The notes below the pieces were generated by a model that had not been told where the DNA came from, searched no databases, and saw only the letters and a program-made list of their open reading frames with translations. The position numbers and the translations under genes are program-made. A stretch of 64,000 nucleotides of DNA from DASXUX01 sp036504595 (GTDB lineage Bacteria > Planctomycetota > SZUA-567 > H5-PLA8), in the NCBI GenBank assembly GCA_036504595.1, contig DASXUX010000097.1:242685-306684 (forward strand), read 5' to 3'. Of this stretch, positions 48,884-56,909 are shown in pieces (position 1 is the first letter of the stretch; every line of letters begins with the position of its first letter).

Positions 48884-49881
48884 TGATCCAGGACTGCCAC
48901 GGCCGGCGCTTCGAATACCTGCGGCTCTCGATCACCGAGGCCTGCAGCCTGCGCTGCGTTTACTGCCGGCCCGACGGCGCCCGTTCCTGTGCTCGTCCCA
49001 CGCTCACCGCGCAGGAGATCGAGAACCTTGCTGGTTATCTCGCGCGAAAACACGGGCTGCGCAAAGTGCGGCTGACCGGTGGCGAACCGACGCTGCGCCG
49101 CGACTTGCCGGAGATCATCGCGCGTCTGCATGCCCTTCCGGAATTGCGGGAAGTGTGTCTGACGACGAACGGCCTGACGCTGGCGCAGCGTGCGCAAGAG
49201 TACACTGCAGCAGGGCTGAAACGCATCAACGTCAGCCTGGATTCGATGCGAGCGGATTGTTTCGCACGAATCACGGGTTCCAAGGCATTGTCGGCCGGCA
49301 CGGAGGCCGGCGCTACTCTCCAGCACGTGCTGACGGGACTGGACGAGGCGCGTCGCTGTGGCCTTTCGCCGATCAAAATTAACACCGTGGTCCTGCGCGG
49401 CGAGAACGACCGCGAACTGCCCAACCTTCTGCGCTGGGCCGCCGCGCAGCATTTCGAGCTGCGGCTGATCGAATTGATGCCCATGGGTCCGCTCGCCGGC
49501 CGCTGGGCGGAACGTTTCGTCAGTGCCGAAGAGATGTGCGAGACATTGGCTCCGTTCGTCGAAAGTTGGGAACTGCTGCCTCATGGAGCGGAATCGGCGG
49601 CGCGTTATCGCGTGCGACTGGTTAACGGCGAGACGGCCATCGTTGGACTCATCACGGCCATGAGCTGCGCGTTCTGCTCGCGCTGCAACCGCCTGCGCAT
49701 TGCCGCGGACGGGTCGCTGTTTCCGTGCCTGATGGGCAGCCCCAGCGCCAACGTGCTTTCTGCGCTGAGACCTGTTTTCGACGAACAGAAACTGGACGCC
49801 CTGCTCGCCGAATCGTTCGCGCAGAAGCCGCAGGAACATGCGCACGCCGGCACTGGAGTGATGACGGAAATAGGTGGGTAG
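48883..49881 (+). CDS. moaA: GTP 3',8-cyclase MoaA
   Basis: A 332-residue radical SAM enzyme. The [4Fe-4S]-SAM site is CSLRCVYC, near residue 20. The second cluster is at the C-terminus (MSCAFCSRCNRLRIAADGSL). LTGGEPTLRRDLPEIIARLH and VCLTTNGLTL are standard. It makes cyclic pyranopterin precursor from GTP, step 1 of molybdopterin synthesis. The start overlaps the TorD stop as TGATG. A palindromic element at 49294-49316 is read in frame as AGTEAGAT between conserved segments. MoaC, MoaD/E and Mog are not in the window. Confidence 0.85.
   Translation: MIQDCHGRRFEYLRLSITEACSLRCVYCRPDGARSCARPTLTAQEIENLAGYLARKHGLRKVRLTGGEPTLRRDLPEIIARLHALPELREVCLTTNGLTLAQRAQEYTAAGLKRINVSLDSMRADCFARITGSKALSAGTEAGATLQHVLTGLDEARRCGLSPIKINTVVLRGENDRELPNLLRWAAAQHFELRLIELMPMGPLAGRWAERFVSAEEMCETLAPFVESWELLPHGAESAARYRVRLVNGETAIVGLITAMSCAFCSRCNRLRIAADGSLFPCLMGSPSANVLSALRPVFDEQKLDALLAESFAQKPQEHAHAGTGVMTEIGG
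49294..49316 (-). repeat. VAPASVPA palindromic element, reverse-oriented copy 5 (in coding sequence)
   Basis: GCCGGCACGGAGGCCGGCGC, identical in its 20-base core to the 32398 copy. Encodes AGTEAGAT in MoaA, in a loop after KALS. Confidence 0.7.
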
Positions 49882-49890
49882 GAGCGTGAC

Positions 49891-50478
49891 ATGATTGGAG
49901 CCCTTCTAGTCGGTGGTCTGTCCCAGCGCATGGGGCGCGACAAGACGATGCTAGCCTTGCGCGGCCAGCGCGTCGTAGCGCTACTCGCCGGCTACCTGCG
50001 CGAGACATGCGGACGCTGCGTGCTGATTGGGCGATCGGAACAGCGCGAGCAGTTTAGCTCTGCTTGTCCGGACGCGTTCGTGGCAGACCTTGTGCCCGGC
50101 GGCGGACCGCTCGGCGGACTACATGCTGCGCTGATGCACTGCGACGACGACGTTCTCCTGCTGGCCTGTGACCTGCCGCTGATGAACGCTGCCTTGCTGC
50201 AGCGCTTGAACAGAACCTGGAGCCCGCCGGAGATGAAAGCGCTGCTGCCGCGCACCGGGCCGGATTTCTGCGAACCGACATGCGCCATTTGGGGGCGCGT
50301 GTGTCAGCCGGCGGTTGAAGCGGCTGTGCAGCGAAAACGTTGGTCATTGCGGTGGCTCGCACAAGATGTCGGCGCCCAGTTTCTCGACGTGAGCGACGCC
50401 GAGCGGAAGTGCCTGCGGAACTTAAACACGCCCGCGGAGCTGTGCGTAACCGAGGGCGTCGAATTTGTGGATCGATGA
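49891..50478 (+). CDS. mobA: Molybdenum cofactor guanylyltransferase
   Basis: A 195-residue nucleotidyltransferase. MIGALLVGGLSQRMGRDKTM is the GG-x-S-x-RMG-x-DK signature. VPGGGPLGGLHAAL and LLACDLPLMNAALLQRL follow. It joins GMP to molybdopterin to form MGD, the cofactor form used by the NxrA/NarG-type subunit upstream. It lies 9 bases after moaA and 12 before moeA. The cofactor genes are therefore physically linked to the enzyme they would serve. Confidence 0.85.
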   Translation: MIGALLVGGLSQRMGRDKTMLALRGQRVVALLAGYLRETCGRCVLIGRSEQREQFSSACPDAFVADLVPGGGPLGGLHAALMHCDDDVLLLACDLPLMNAALLQRLNRTWSPPEMKALLPRTGPDFCEPTCAIWGRVCQPAVEAAVQRKRWSLRWLAQDVGAQFLDVSDAERKCLRNLNTPAELCVTEGVEFVDR

Positions 50479-50490
50479 TGGAGAGCAGCC

Positions 50491-51708
50491 ATGAACGCAG
50501 CTATTTCCCTTGAGGTAACGCCGCAGACTGCGCTACATGAATTGCTGTCGCGCATTCAGTCGGTCGGAACGGAAGATGTTCGATGGCGCGAGGTCGCGGG
50601 GCGAGTTCTGGCTGAGCCGATCGTGTCTGACCGACCCAGCCCGAGTTGCGATGTCAGCGCGATGGATGGCTATGCCGCTCGGATAGCTGACCTGGAGACA
50701 CTCGCTCGCTCAGGTCTGCCGGTTCGCGGATGTGTCACCGCAGGCACACCCGCAGGAGAACTGCAGCACGGAACGGCCATGAAAGCCATGACTGGCGCGA
50801 TGTTGCCAGCAGGCGCTGAGGTCGTCATACGACGCGAGGACATTCTTGAGGAAGGCGGCGAACGTGTGCGTCTGCGACCTGGAGCAGCCGTGCCGGAGTT
50901 CGGACAAGACATCCGGAGGCGTGGCGAGAACTTGCGGCAAAACCAGCATGTCCTTGCCGCCGGCATTGAGGTTTCTTCCGTGGTCGCAGGTGCGCTGGCG
51001 TGTTTTGGACAAGCGCGCGTGCGCGTCTACCGCAGGGTGCGCGTCGCCACATTGGTCACCGGCGACGAACTGCGCACGCCGGAAGAACAACCGGAAGACT
51101 GGCAGCTTCGCGATACCAACGGTCCGGCGCTGCGAGCGCTGCTGGGGCGCTGCCCCTGGGCCGAACACGTCATCGAGCGGCGGATCTGCGATCGGCGCGA
51201 ATTATTGCAGCAGGCGGTGCAGGGCGCGCTCGAACAATGCGACGCGCTGATTTTGTCGGGCGGCGTCTCGATGGGGGACTGCGACTACGTACCGTCAGTG
51301 GTGCAGTCCAGCGGCGCGGAGATCGTATTTCACAAGCTTCCGATCAGGCCCGGCAAACCGGTGCTGAGCGCCATCGGGCGTCAGGGGCAGCTTATTCTGG
51401 GGTTACCGGGGAATCCCGTTTCGAGCTTGGTCACCATGCGCAGGTTTGGTGTTCCGGCGCTGCGGGCCCGCGCCGGATTCTGCAAGCCAGCCCCGCATGT
51501 TTCGCAAGTGCTCCTCGATCCGCCGGATGCGGAGACACTGAAGCTGTGGTGGTATCGCCTGGTGTCTTTGGGCGAGAACGGATCTGCATCCCTGGTGTCC
51601 AATCACGGGTCCGGTGATCTGGTGGCTTCAGCGCGAGCCGACGGCTTCATCGAAGTGCCCCCGGGCCAGTGCGGCCCAGGTCCGTGGCCTTTCTATCAAT
51701 GGCTTTGA
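50491..51708 (+). CDS. moeA: Molybdopterin molybdenumtransferase MoeA
   Basis: A 405-residue protein with the four MoeA domains. Characteristic stretches are VSAMDGYAARIADLETLARS, KAMTGAMLPAGAEVVIRRED, and VATLVTGDELRTPEEQPEDW, then LILSGGVSMGDCDYVPSVVQ and QLILGLPGNPVSSLVTMRRF. It inserts molybdate into adenylated molybdopterin. An unusual Cys replaces the common residue after MGD (MGDCDYV). It is the last cofactor gene of the cluster and is 12 bases from mobA. Confidence 0.85.
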   Translation: MNAAISLEVTPQTALHELLSRIQSVGTEDVRWREVAGRVLAEPIVSDRPSPSCDVSAMDGYAARIADLETLARSGLPVRGCVTAGTPAGELQHGTAMKAMTGAMLPAGAEVVIRREDILEEGGERVRLRPGAAVPEFGQDIRRRGENLRQNQHVLAAGIEVSSVVAGALACFGQARVRVYRRVRVATLVTGDELRTPEEQPEDWQLRDTNGPALRALLGRCPWAEHVIERRICDRRELLQQAVQGALEQCDALILSGGVSMGDCDYVPSVVQSSGAEIVFHKLPIRPGKPVLSAIGRQGQLILGLPGNPVSSLVTMRRFGVPALRARAGFCKPAPHVSQVLLDPPDAETLKLWWYRLVSLGENGSASLVSNHGSGDLVASARADGFIEVPPGQCGPGPWPFYQWL

Positions 51709-51726
51709 ACAGAACGGAGAAAGAAC

Positions 51727-52071
51727 ATGTCTGAGCATCAGGCCACAAGCAAAGAAGGCAAAGTACCGGGCGCTTTCAAAGCGTTCATTGAGCGTTTTCC
51801 CGCATTGGGCGATGCGCATGAAACGGTCGCGCGCGCAGTGGAACACGCCGGCCCGCTTGATCAGAAGACCTGCGAGCTGGTAAAAATTGGCATTTGCATC
51901 GGAGCCGGCCTGGATTCGGCCATGCGCGCGCACGTTCGAAAAGCCATGCAGTCCGGAGCTACGGAAGCCGAGATCGAGCAGGCTTGTCTGCTGGCCATGA
52001 ACACGTGCGGCTTTCCGCGCACCGTGGCCGCCTGGTCGTGGGCTCGCCAGCAGATCGAACGTGGTGTGTAG
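51727..52071 (+). CDS. Carboxymuconolactone-decarboxylase-family (AhpD-like) protein
   Basis: A 114-residue protein of the CMD/AhpD fold. LDQKTCELVKIGICIGAGLD and AMRAHVRKAMQSGATEAEIE, then CLLAMNTCGFPRTVAAWSW are typical of small CMD proteins. No CxxC disulfide pair is present, so AhpD-type peroxidase partner activity is doubtful. It lies 18 bases after moeA and is probably co-transcribed. A detoxification or unknown role is possible. Confidence 0.7.
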   Translation: MSEHQATSKEGKVPGAFKAFIERFPALGDAHETVARAVEHAGPLDQKTCELVKIGICIGAGLDSAMRAHVRKAMQSGATEAEIEQACLLAMNTCGFPRTVAAWSWARQQIERGV

Positions 52072-52251
52072 TGATTGTCGTGCGCTTCAGTCCCTCGTCA
52101 AATCGGCCTTCGTCGAATCGCCATCCCGACGAAATGGGCCCAGCGGCGGTCGCGAGCCCGCAGTTAACTCCCAAGAACCGCCCAACGAACTCGGATTGAC
52201 ACGCGCCACCCGTCAACTAAAAATGTTCGCCCGACGACACGCCAAGCACTT

Positions 52252-52386
52252 ATGAGAGCCGTCGATGCCGAAGCAGCCGGAGTGAGGGCCTGCTCGTTCG
52301 GGGGCATGGCGCTGGGCGCAGTGGGCGCGGCGCTCGCCGTTCTTTACCTGAACATTGAGGCGGCTGCAAGACGGAGAGAACGATGA
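52252..52386 (+). CDS. Small membrane peptide coupled to the next gene (tentative)
   Basis: A 44-codon frame reads RAVDAEAAGVRACSFGGMAL, then GAVGAALAVLYLNIEAAARR and RER. It has one possible membrane helix. Its stop overlaps the next ATG as ATGA (52383-52386), suggesting translational coupling. It has no clear Shine-Dalgarno, so it may be non-coding. The rest of the spacer 52072-52251 has no gene. Confidence 0.3.
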   Translation: MRAVDAEAAGVRACSFGGMALGAVGAALAVLYLNIEAAARRRER

Positions 52387-53624
52387 GCAAATGGAGCGGA
52401 CTCTTGGCCGCCATGACGGGGCTGATGGCGATGTTCGCGCTGCATGGCGCGGACGGCCCGGACGACTTGCGAACCAAGGCGAAGAATGGCGATCTCCGGG
52501 CGATGCTGGCGTTGGGATACAAGTATCGCGACGGCGCAGGCGGCGTGGCGAAGGACGAGCGGGAATCGGCGGCTTGGTTCCGGCGGGCGGCGGACTTGGA
52601 CAATGCGGAGGCATACGACAACCTGGGCTTCCTGTACCTGGAAGGGCGGGGGGTGCCGGCGAACCTGGCAATAGCGTCCGGCTACTTCCGGGCGTCGGCG
52701 GCGAAAGGCTGGAAGCAGGGCCAGTACAACTTCGGGATGGACTACTTCTTCGGCCGTGGCGTGGAGCGCGATTGTTCGCGGGCTGTGGCGTGGTGGGAGT
52801 CCGCGTCGGCGGGCGGGCACAAGAGGGCGACTTTCCTGCTCGGCTATTGCCTGATGAACGGCTGCGGGATCCTAAAGGACGAGGCGCGAGCGGTGGCCTG
52901 TTGGGAGTCGGCGTCGAAAGACGGCGATCCGGACGCATGGTGGATGTTGGGAGAATACTACTACAGCCAACCCGGCGGGCATGACGTGGAGAAGGCGAAG
53001 CACTGTTGGGAGAAGGCGAAGGCCAGCGAGAGTCACAGGCAGACTGCGACCTCCGCAGATTGTGCGGCTGCGGAAGGGCGGGCGGCCGTCGCCGGCGAAC
53101 GCCAGTTCTTGAAGGTTCCGCATCTCGATCAGGGATGGAACCTGTGCGCACCAACGTCAACGTCGGTCGTGTTGCGCTATTATGGGCTGGCTGGCGACCC
53201 GGAAGAGATCAAGCGAAATGCGCCGGACAGCCCATTTGGGACGGGAACGGCCTGGGACAAGATCAATCTGAGTCTTCAGAAATTGTATGGTTTCAGTTGG
53301 GAACTGAGGACGTTCTCCTTCGATGCCAAAGGTGCAGCAGAAGGGCTGACGTTGATCCGGGGGGAATTGGACCGCGGCAACCCGGTGGTCATTGATGTTC
53401 GTGGAGCGGAGGCGACAGGCGGGGCGCATACGGTGACGGTGACCGGCTACGACCGTCAGCAGGGGCTGATCTACCTTCAGGACACGGCGCGGTACGCGCC
53501 CGGCGTGATTGCGTTGAGCGAGGCCGATTTCATCAAGCGCTGGAATTCCCAGTGGTTCCTTTCAAAGGCCACGGGCGAGGTTCTGCGTCCCCTGCTGCTG
53601 ACGGGGAGTTCGCGGAAGAAGTGA
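52383..53624 (+). CDS. Secreted Sel1-repeat protein with C39-like cysteine peptidase domain
   Basis: A 413-residue protein with a signal peptide (GLLAAMTGLMAMFALHGAD). Residues about 28-210 are four or five Sel1/TPR-like repeats (MLALGYKYRDGAGGVAKDER, YDNLGFLYLEGRGVPANLAI). Residues about 235-395 form a papain-like C39-type domain: Cys in GWNLCAPTSTSVVLRYYG, His in GGAHTVTVTGYDRQQG, and the matching Asp in IYLQDTARYAPG. It may process secreted or cell-surface peptides, with Sel1 repeats as partner-binding surface. The Shine-Dalgarno GGAGAG is close to ATG. Neighbours give no further clue. Confidence 0.65.
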   Translation: MSKWSGLLAAMTGLMAMFALHGADGPDDLRTKAKNGDLRAMLALGYKYRDGAGGVAKDERESAAWFRRAADLDNAEAYDNLGFLYLEGRGVPANLAIASGYFRASAAKGWKQGQYNFGMDYFFGRGVERDCSRAVAWWESASAGGHKRATFLLGYCLMNGCGILKDEARAVACWESASKDGDPDAWWMLGEYYYSQPGGHDVEKAKHCWEKAKASESHRQTATSADCAAAEGRAAVAGERQFLKVPHLDQGWNLCAPTSTSVVLRYYGLAGDPEEIKRNAPDSPFGTGTAWDKINLSLQKLYGFSWELRTFSFDAKGAAEGLTLIRGELDRGNPVVIDVRGAEATGGAHTVTVTGYDRQQGLIYLQDTARYAPGVIALSEADFIKRWNSQWFLSKATGEVLRPLLLTGSSRKK

Positions 53625-53674
53625 GCAGGCGCCGCTTTGGCCACGCAATGCAGTCCGGCGAAGCTGCGCGGACG

Positions 53675-54934
53675 CTATTTGTAGTCGTTCATCAACGCTT
53701 CCGCCTTCTGCGCGGCGGCGGTGCCGGGGTAGCGTTGGATCAACTGCTGGCAGCCGGCGATCAGCGTTTCGATTCCCTGGGCGTTCACCTTGCGGAACTG
53801 CGGGGATTTGGGGCTCCGATCTCGATCTTTGCCGGCCGCCTTGAAGCCCTGTTCGAAGGCCTGGAGCTTCTTGAGCACCTGGTCGGCCTCAAGTTCCTTC
53901 GCGACTTTCGGATCCTTGCGCAGTTGCTCCGCTGCCTGCTTGGCCTTCGTGCTGATTTCGTCGCCGGCAAACTGTGCGGCCAGTCTGTCGAGTCGCGGAA
54001 GGGCGCTGGTTGGCTTCGTGTCCTTGCATGCGAGCGCGGCGTCGAGGTTCTTCTGTCCGCCACTCTGAAGTGCATCGAACATCATCTTTGCTTCCGCGGC
54101 CTCCGCAGCGTCCTTACTGTCCTTCTTTTGAGCGAGCGTCTTGAGGACCTGCCCCAAGCCAATGCCGGCCTTGATCTGCGCGGCCAGGTTGGGCAGTCTT
54201 TTATACGGACCGGGACCCGCCAGCGCGGCGGTAGTGGACTCCTGCAGCAACTGCTTGACGTGTTCGTCGATGGCTTCCGCCCAAATCTGGTAACCTCTGG
54301 CGCTCGGATGCAGGAAGTCCGGCATAATCTCGGCGCTCATGGTGCCGTTCGCCTGGAGGAATTTGGCGCCAATGTCAAGGTAGTGGACCACGCTATCGTC
54401 GAACTTCGCGATCAGCTTGTTGACGCTCGCGTTTTTCTCGCGGCCGCCGTCCGCCTTTTCGCCACGCGGAAAGACGCCGAGTAGCAGGATGTTGGCTTGC
54501 GGCTGTTTCGTCTTTATTTCCTCTATAATGGCTTTGATTCCCTCCGCGACGTCGGGCGCCGGATCGCCGTTGTTGGTGCCGATCATGATGACGAACAAGC
54601 GCGCCTCGTAGCCGTCGAGCTCGCCGTGTTGCAACCGCCACAGGACGTGCTCGGTCCGGTCCCCGCTGATGCCCAGGTTCAGCGCCTTGTGCGGCGCAAA
54701 GTACTTGTCCCAGACCTGCCGGCCGCCGCCGCGCCAGCCGTCGGTGATGGAATCGCCGACGAAAACGAGGTTGATCGTGCCGTGCATGGTCTTGATGTCT
54801 TCAAGGAATCCGCTGTGCCGCGGGAGGTCCTTTTCGGCGGGCTGGGTCGTGTTGGGCGCGGCCGAGAACGCAGCCGGCGCAGTGAACAGTCCGCAGGCCA
54901 GGATCGCAAGACAATGGCGCTTCAGGAGCCCCAT
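53675..54934 (-). CDS. Secreted SGNH/GDSL hydrolase with C-terminal helical domain
   Basis: A 419-residue protein with a signal peptide (LLKRHCLAILACGLFTAPAA). SGNH blocks are clear: VFVGDSITDGWRGGG (block I, Ser), LNLGISGDRTEHVLWRLQHG, VIMIGTNN (block III, Gly/Asn) and PDFLHPSARGYQIWAEAI (block V, Asp/His). It resembles platelet-activating-factor acetylhydrolase-like esterases, common in PVC bacteria acting on acetylated polysaccharides. The final 150 residues are Ala/Lys/Gln-rich helices. ATG 54934 follows GGAGG after six bases; ATG 54940 also exists. Substrate unknown. Confidence 0.75.
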   Translation of the reverse strand: MGLLKRHCLAILACGLFTAPAAFSAAPNTTQPAEKDLPRHSGFLEDIKTMHGTINLVFVGDSITDGWRGGGRQVWDKYFAPHKALNLGISGDRTEHVLWRLQHGELDGYEARLFVIMIGTNNGDPAPDVAEGIKAIIEEIKTKQPQANILLLGVFPRGEKADGGREKNASVNKLIAKFDDSVVHYLDIGAKFLQANGTMSAEIMPDFLHPSARGYQIWAEAIDEHVKQLLQESTTAALAGPGPYKRLPNLAAQIKAGIGLGQVLKTLAQKKDSKDAAEAAEAKMMFDALQSGGQKNLDAALACKDTKPTSALPRLDRLAAQFAGDEISTKAKQAAEQLRKDPKVAKELEADQVLKKLQAFEQGFKAAGKDRDRSPKSPQFRKVNAQGIETLIAGCQQLIQRYPGTAAAQKAEALMNDYK

Positions 54935-55473
54935 GATCATCCTCCTCGTAACGACGTGGCGTGTACTGTAGGCGTCTCGTACTGGTTCACAGAGTAGCCC
55001 GTCCCCTGACTATGTCCTGGATGAGTAAGACGCGCATTGGATCATCGCTGCTCGCTGACGGCAGAACTATAGCAGATTCGCTCATGCCATCCAAGGGGCT
55101 GCGGTCGCCAAGCGGAACCAAGCGTCGCAGTAAGTCGATGAAATCTAGAGTGACCCCAGGCGCTGCCCTTTCCGTCTTGCCCCGCCTTCAGCCGCCGCCG
55201 ATTGGAACTGCGTGGGACCGACCAGCAGCCCGTTTGGGGCGTGGAATGGCGAAGCGCCGAAGCCGGTGACAACCTGTTGGTGATCCAGCCCTCTCCGGCA
55301 GGGACTGGAATGGCGCCACTGGCAGCAAAAACCGTCTCGCTATGGAATCCTGTTGACGTACGCGGATGGCGTGTTGCCGGCCGTCGGGTTCCAGTGGTTC
55401 CACGAATGCATGTTCGCCAACATCGGCTGGCCAGAGGCCTCGCGGGTGCTTTGCTCGCGAGAAGGAACATTCA
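54935..55473. other. Spacer without a convincing gene
   Basis: No intact reading frame has a start signal. Several short frames overlap and none carries a known motif. The region is convergent to zwf on one side and upstream of the SGNH gene on the other. It could be a decayed gene; the frames do not allow a family to be named. Confidence 0.4.
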
Positions 55474-56889
55474 CTAGCCTCGATAAGGTCGCCATCCGGA
55501 AACGTCTGCAAGTTCGGGGTTATGCCAGTAGCCGTCTGCTGCGATCAGGGCGTCAGCCTCTTTCGGCCCCCAACTGCCGCGCTTGTAAGGGCGACTCCGG
55601 CGGTGAGTCCTAAGGACTGGCTCGACCACCGTCCAAGCAGCCTCAACTGCATCTTCGCGGGTGAAGAGCGCGCCGTCGCCGGCCATGGCGTCACCTAAGA
55701 GCCGTTCGTAAGGGGATTCTGCTCCCGGCTGTTCTTCGACCAAGTACAGTTCGCGCTGGTCGCCGACGAACTCCTTCCCTGGCCGCTTAACGCGGGCGGC
55801 GAGAGCAACGGCGGAACTGGGGGCGAGCCGGAATCGCAGGTAATTGGAGCGGCCGGTTGCCGGCGCTGAGTCGGCGAAAAGTTCCTGCGGCGGCGCCTTT
55901 AACTCCACAAGGACCTCGTGCACCGTTTCGGCCAGGCATTTGCCGGAGCGCAGATACCAAGGCACTCCCTTCCAACGCCACGAGTCAATGAAGAGTCGCA
56001 GCGCACAGAACGTCTCCACGTCAGAGTTCTTCGCCACGTTGGGCTCCTTCCGATAGCCCGCATATTGGCCGCGCACCAAATCACCGGGCTGCAAGGGGCG
56101 CATGGCCTGGAAGACCTTAGCCTTCTCGCTATGAACGGCTGCAAAGCCTCTGTAGGCCGGCGGCTCCATGGCCAGCAGCGCAACGACCTGGAAGAGGTGG
56201 TTCTGGACAACGTCGCGCAGACAGCCGGCGGATTCGTAAAACGCGCCGCGGTTCCCAACGCCGAAATCCTCGGACAGAGTTATCTGGACGCTAGCCACAT
56301 AGTTGCGGTTCCAGATCGGCTCCAGGAACGAATTGGCGAAGCGGAAATAGAGGATATTCATAATCGCTTCCTTCGCAAGGAAGTGGTCGATGCGGAAAAT
56401 CGAATCTTCCGGGAACACCGATCTGGCGATGCGATTAAGCTCACGCGCCGAGGCCAAGTCGCGGCCGAACGGCTTTTCGACGATGACGCGTGCATGATCG
56501 GCCAGGTCCGCAGCGCCCAGTCCTGTGATCACCGTCGGGAAGAGCGAGGGCGGGATGGCGAGGTAGTGCGCCGGGTGCCGAGCGCGGCCCAGCGCCTGTT
56601 TTATCTTCGTGAACGTGCCCCGGTCGTTATAGTTACCGCTCACATAACTGAGCAGGGACATTAGGTGGTGGAGCGCACGCTGGTTATCGATCCCGCCCGC
56701 TCGCTTGATGCTGTCCTTCACTCGATTGCGCAGATGTGCCAGACTCCACGTCGGGGCGGCGACACCGATCACCGGAACCTTCAGGACACCTCGTTTGGTC
56801 AGCGCGTAGAGCGCCGGGAAGATCATCTTGTGGGCGAGATCGCCCGTCACACCGAACAGCACCAGCGCGTCTGAATGCGAGGCGGTCAT
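55474..56889 (-). CDS. zwf: Glucose-6-phosphate 1-dehydrogenase
   Basis: A 471-residue protein from ATG 56889 with GGAGG 7 bases upstream. The NADP fold begins ALVLFGVTGDLAHKMIFPAL. The substrate site RIDHFLAKEAIMNILYFRFA contains the catalytic His, although the usual RIDHYLGKE is RIDHFLAKE here. VIVEKPFGRDLASARELNR is also present. It oxidises glucose 6-phosphate to 6-phosphogluconolactone. Together with eda at 16305 it suggests an Entner-Doudoroff or pentose phosphate flow. It follows the cytochrome b/sulfite-oxidase fusion by 20 bases on the same strand. Confidence 0.85.
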   Translation of the reverse strand: MTASHSDALVLFGVTGDLAHKMIFPALYALTKRGVLKVPVIGVAAPTWSLAHLRNRVKDSIKRAGGIDNQRALHHLMSLLSYVSGNYNDRGTFTKIKQALGRARHPAHYLAIPPSLFPTVITGLGAADLADHARVIVEKPFGRDLASARELNRIARSVFPEDSIFRIDHFLAKEAIMNILYFRFANSFLEPIWNRNYVASVQITLSEDFGVGNRGAFYESAGCLRDVVQNHLFQVVALLAMEPPAYRGFAAVHSEKAKVFQAMRPLQPGDLVRGQYAGYRKEPNVAKNSDVETFCALRLFIDSWRWKGVPWYLRSGKCLAETVHEVLVELKAPPQELFADSAPATGRSNYLRFRLAPSSAVALAARVKRPGKEFVGDQRELYLVEEQPGAESPYERLLGDAMAGDGALFTREDAVEAAWTVVEPVLRTHRRSRPYKRGSWGPKEADALIAADGYWHNPELADVSGWRPYRG

Positions 56890-56909
56890 TGAGCACCTCC
56901 ATGAAAGCG

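Noticed and set aside
55042..55470. Overlapping frames in the spacer beside zwf as a hidden gene
   Set aside because: Frames on both strands lack a start signal and motifs. The composition could not distinguish a real gene from a shadow.
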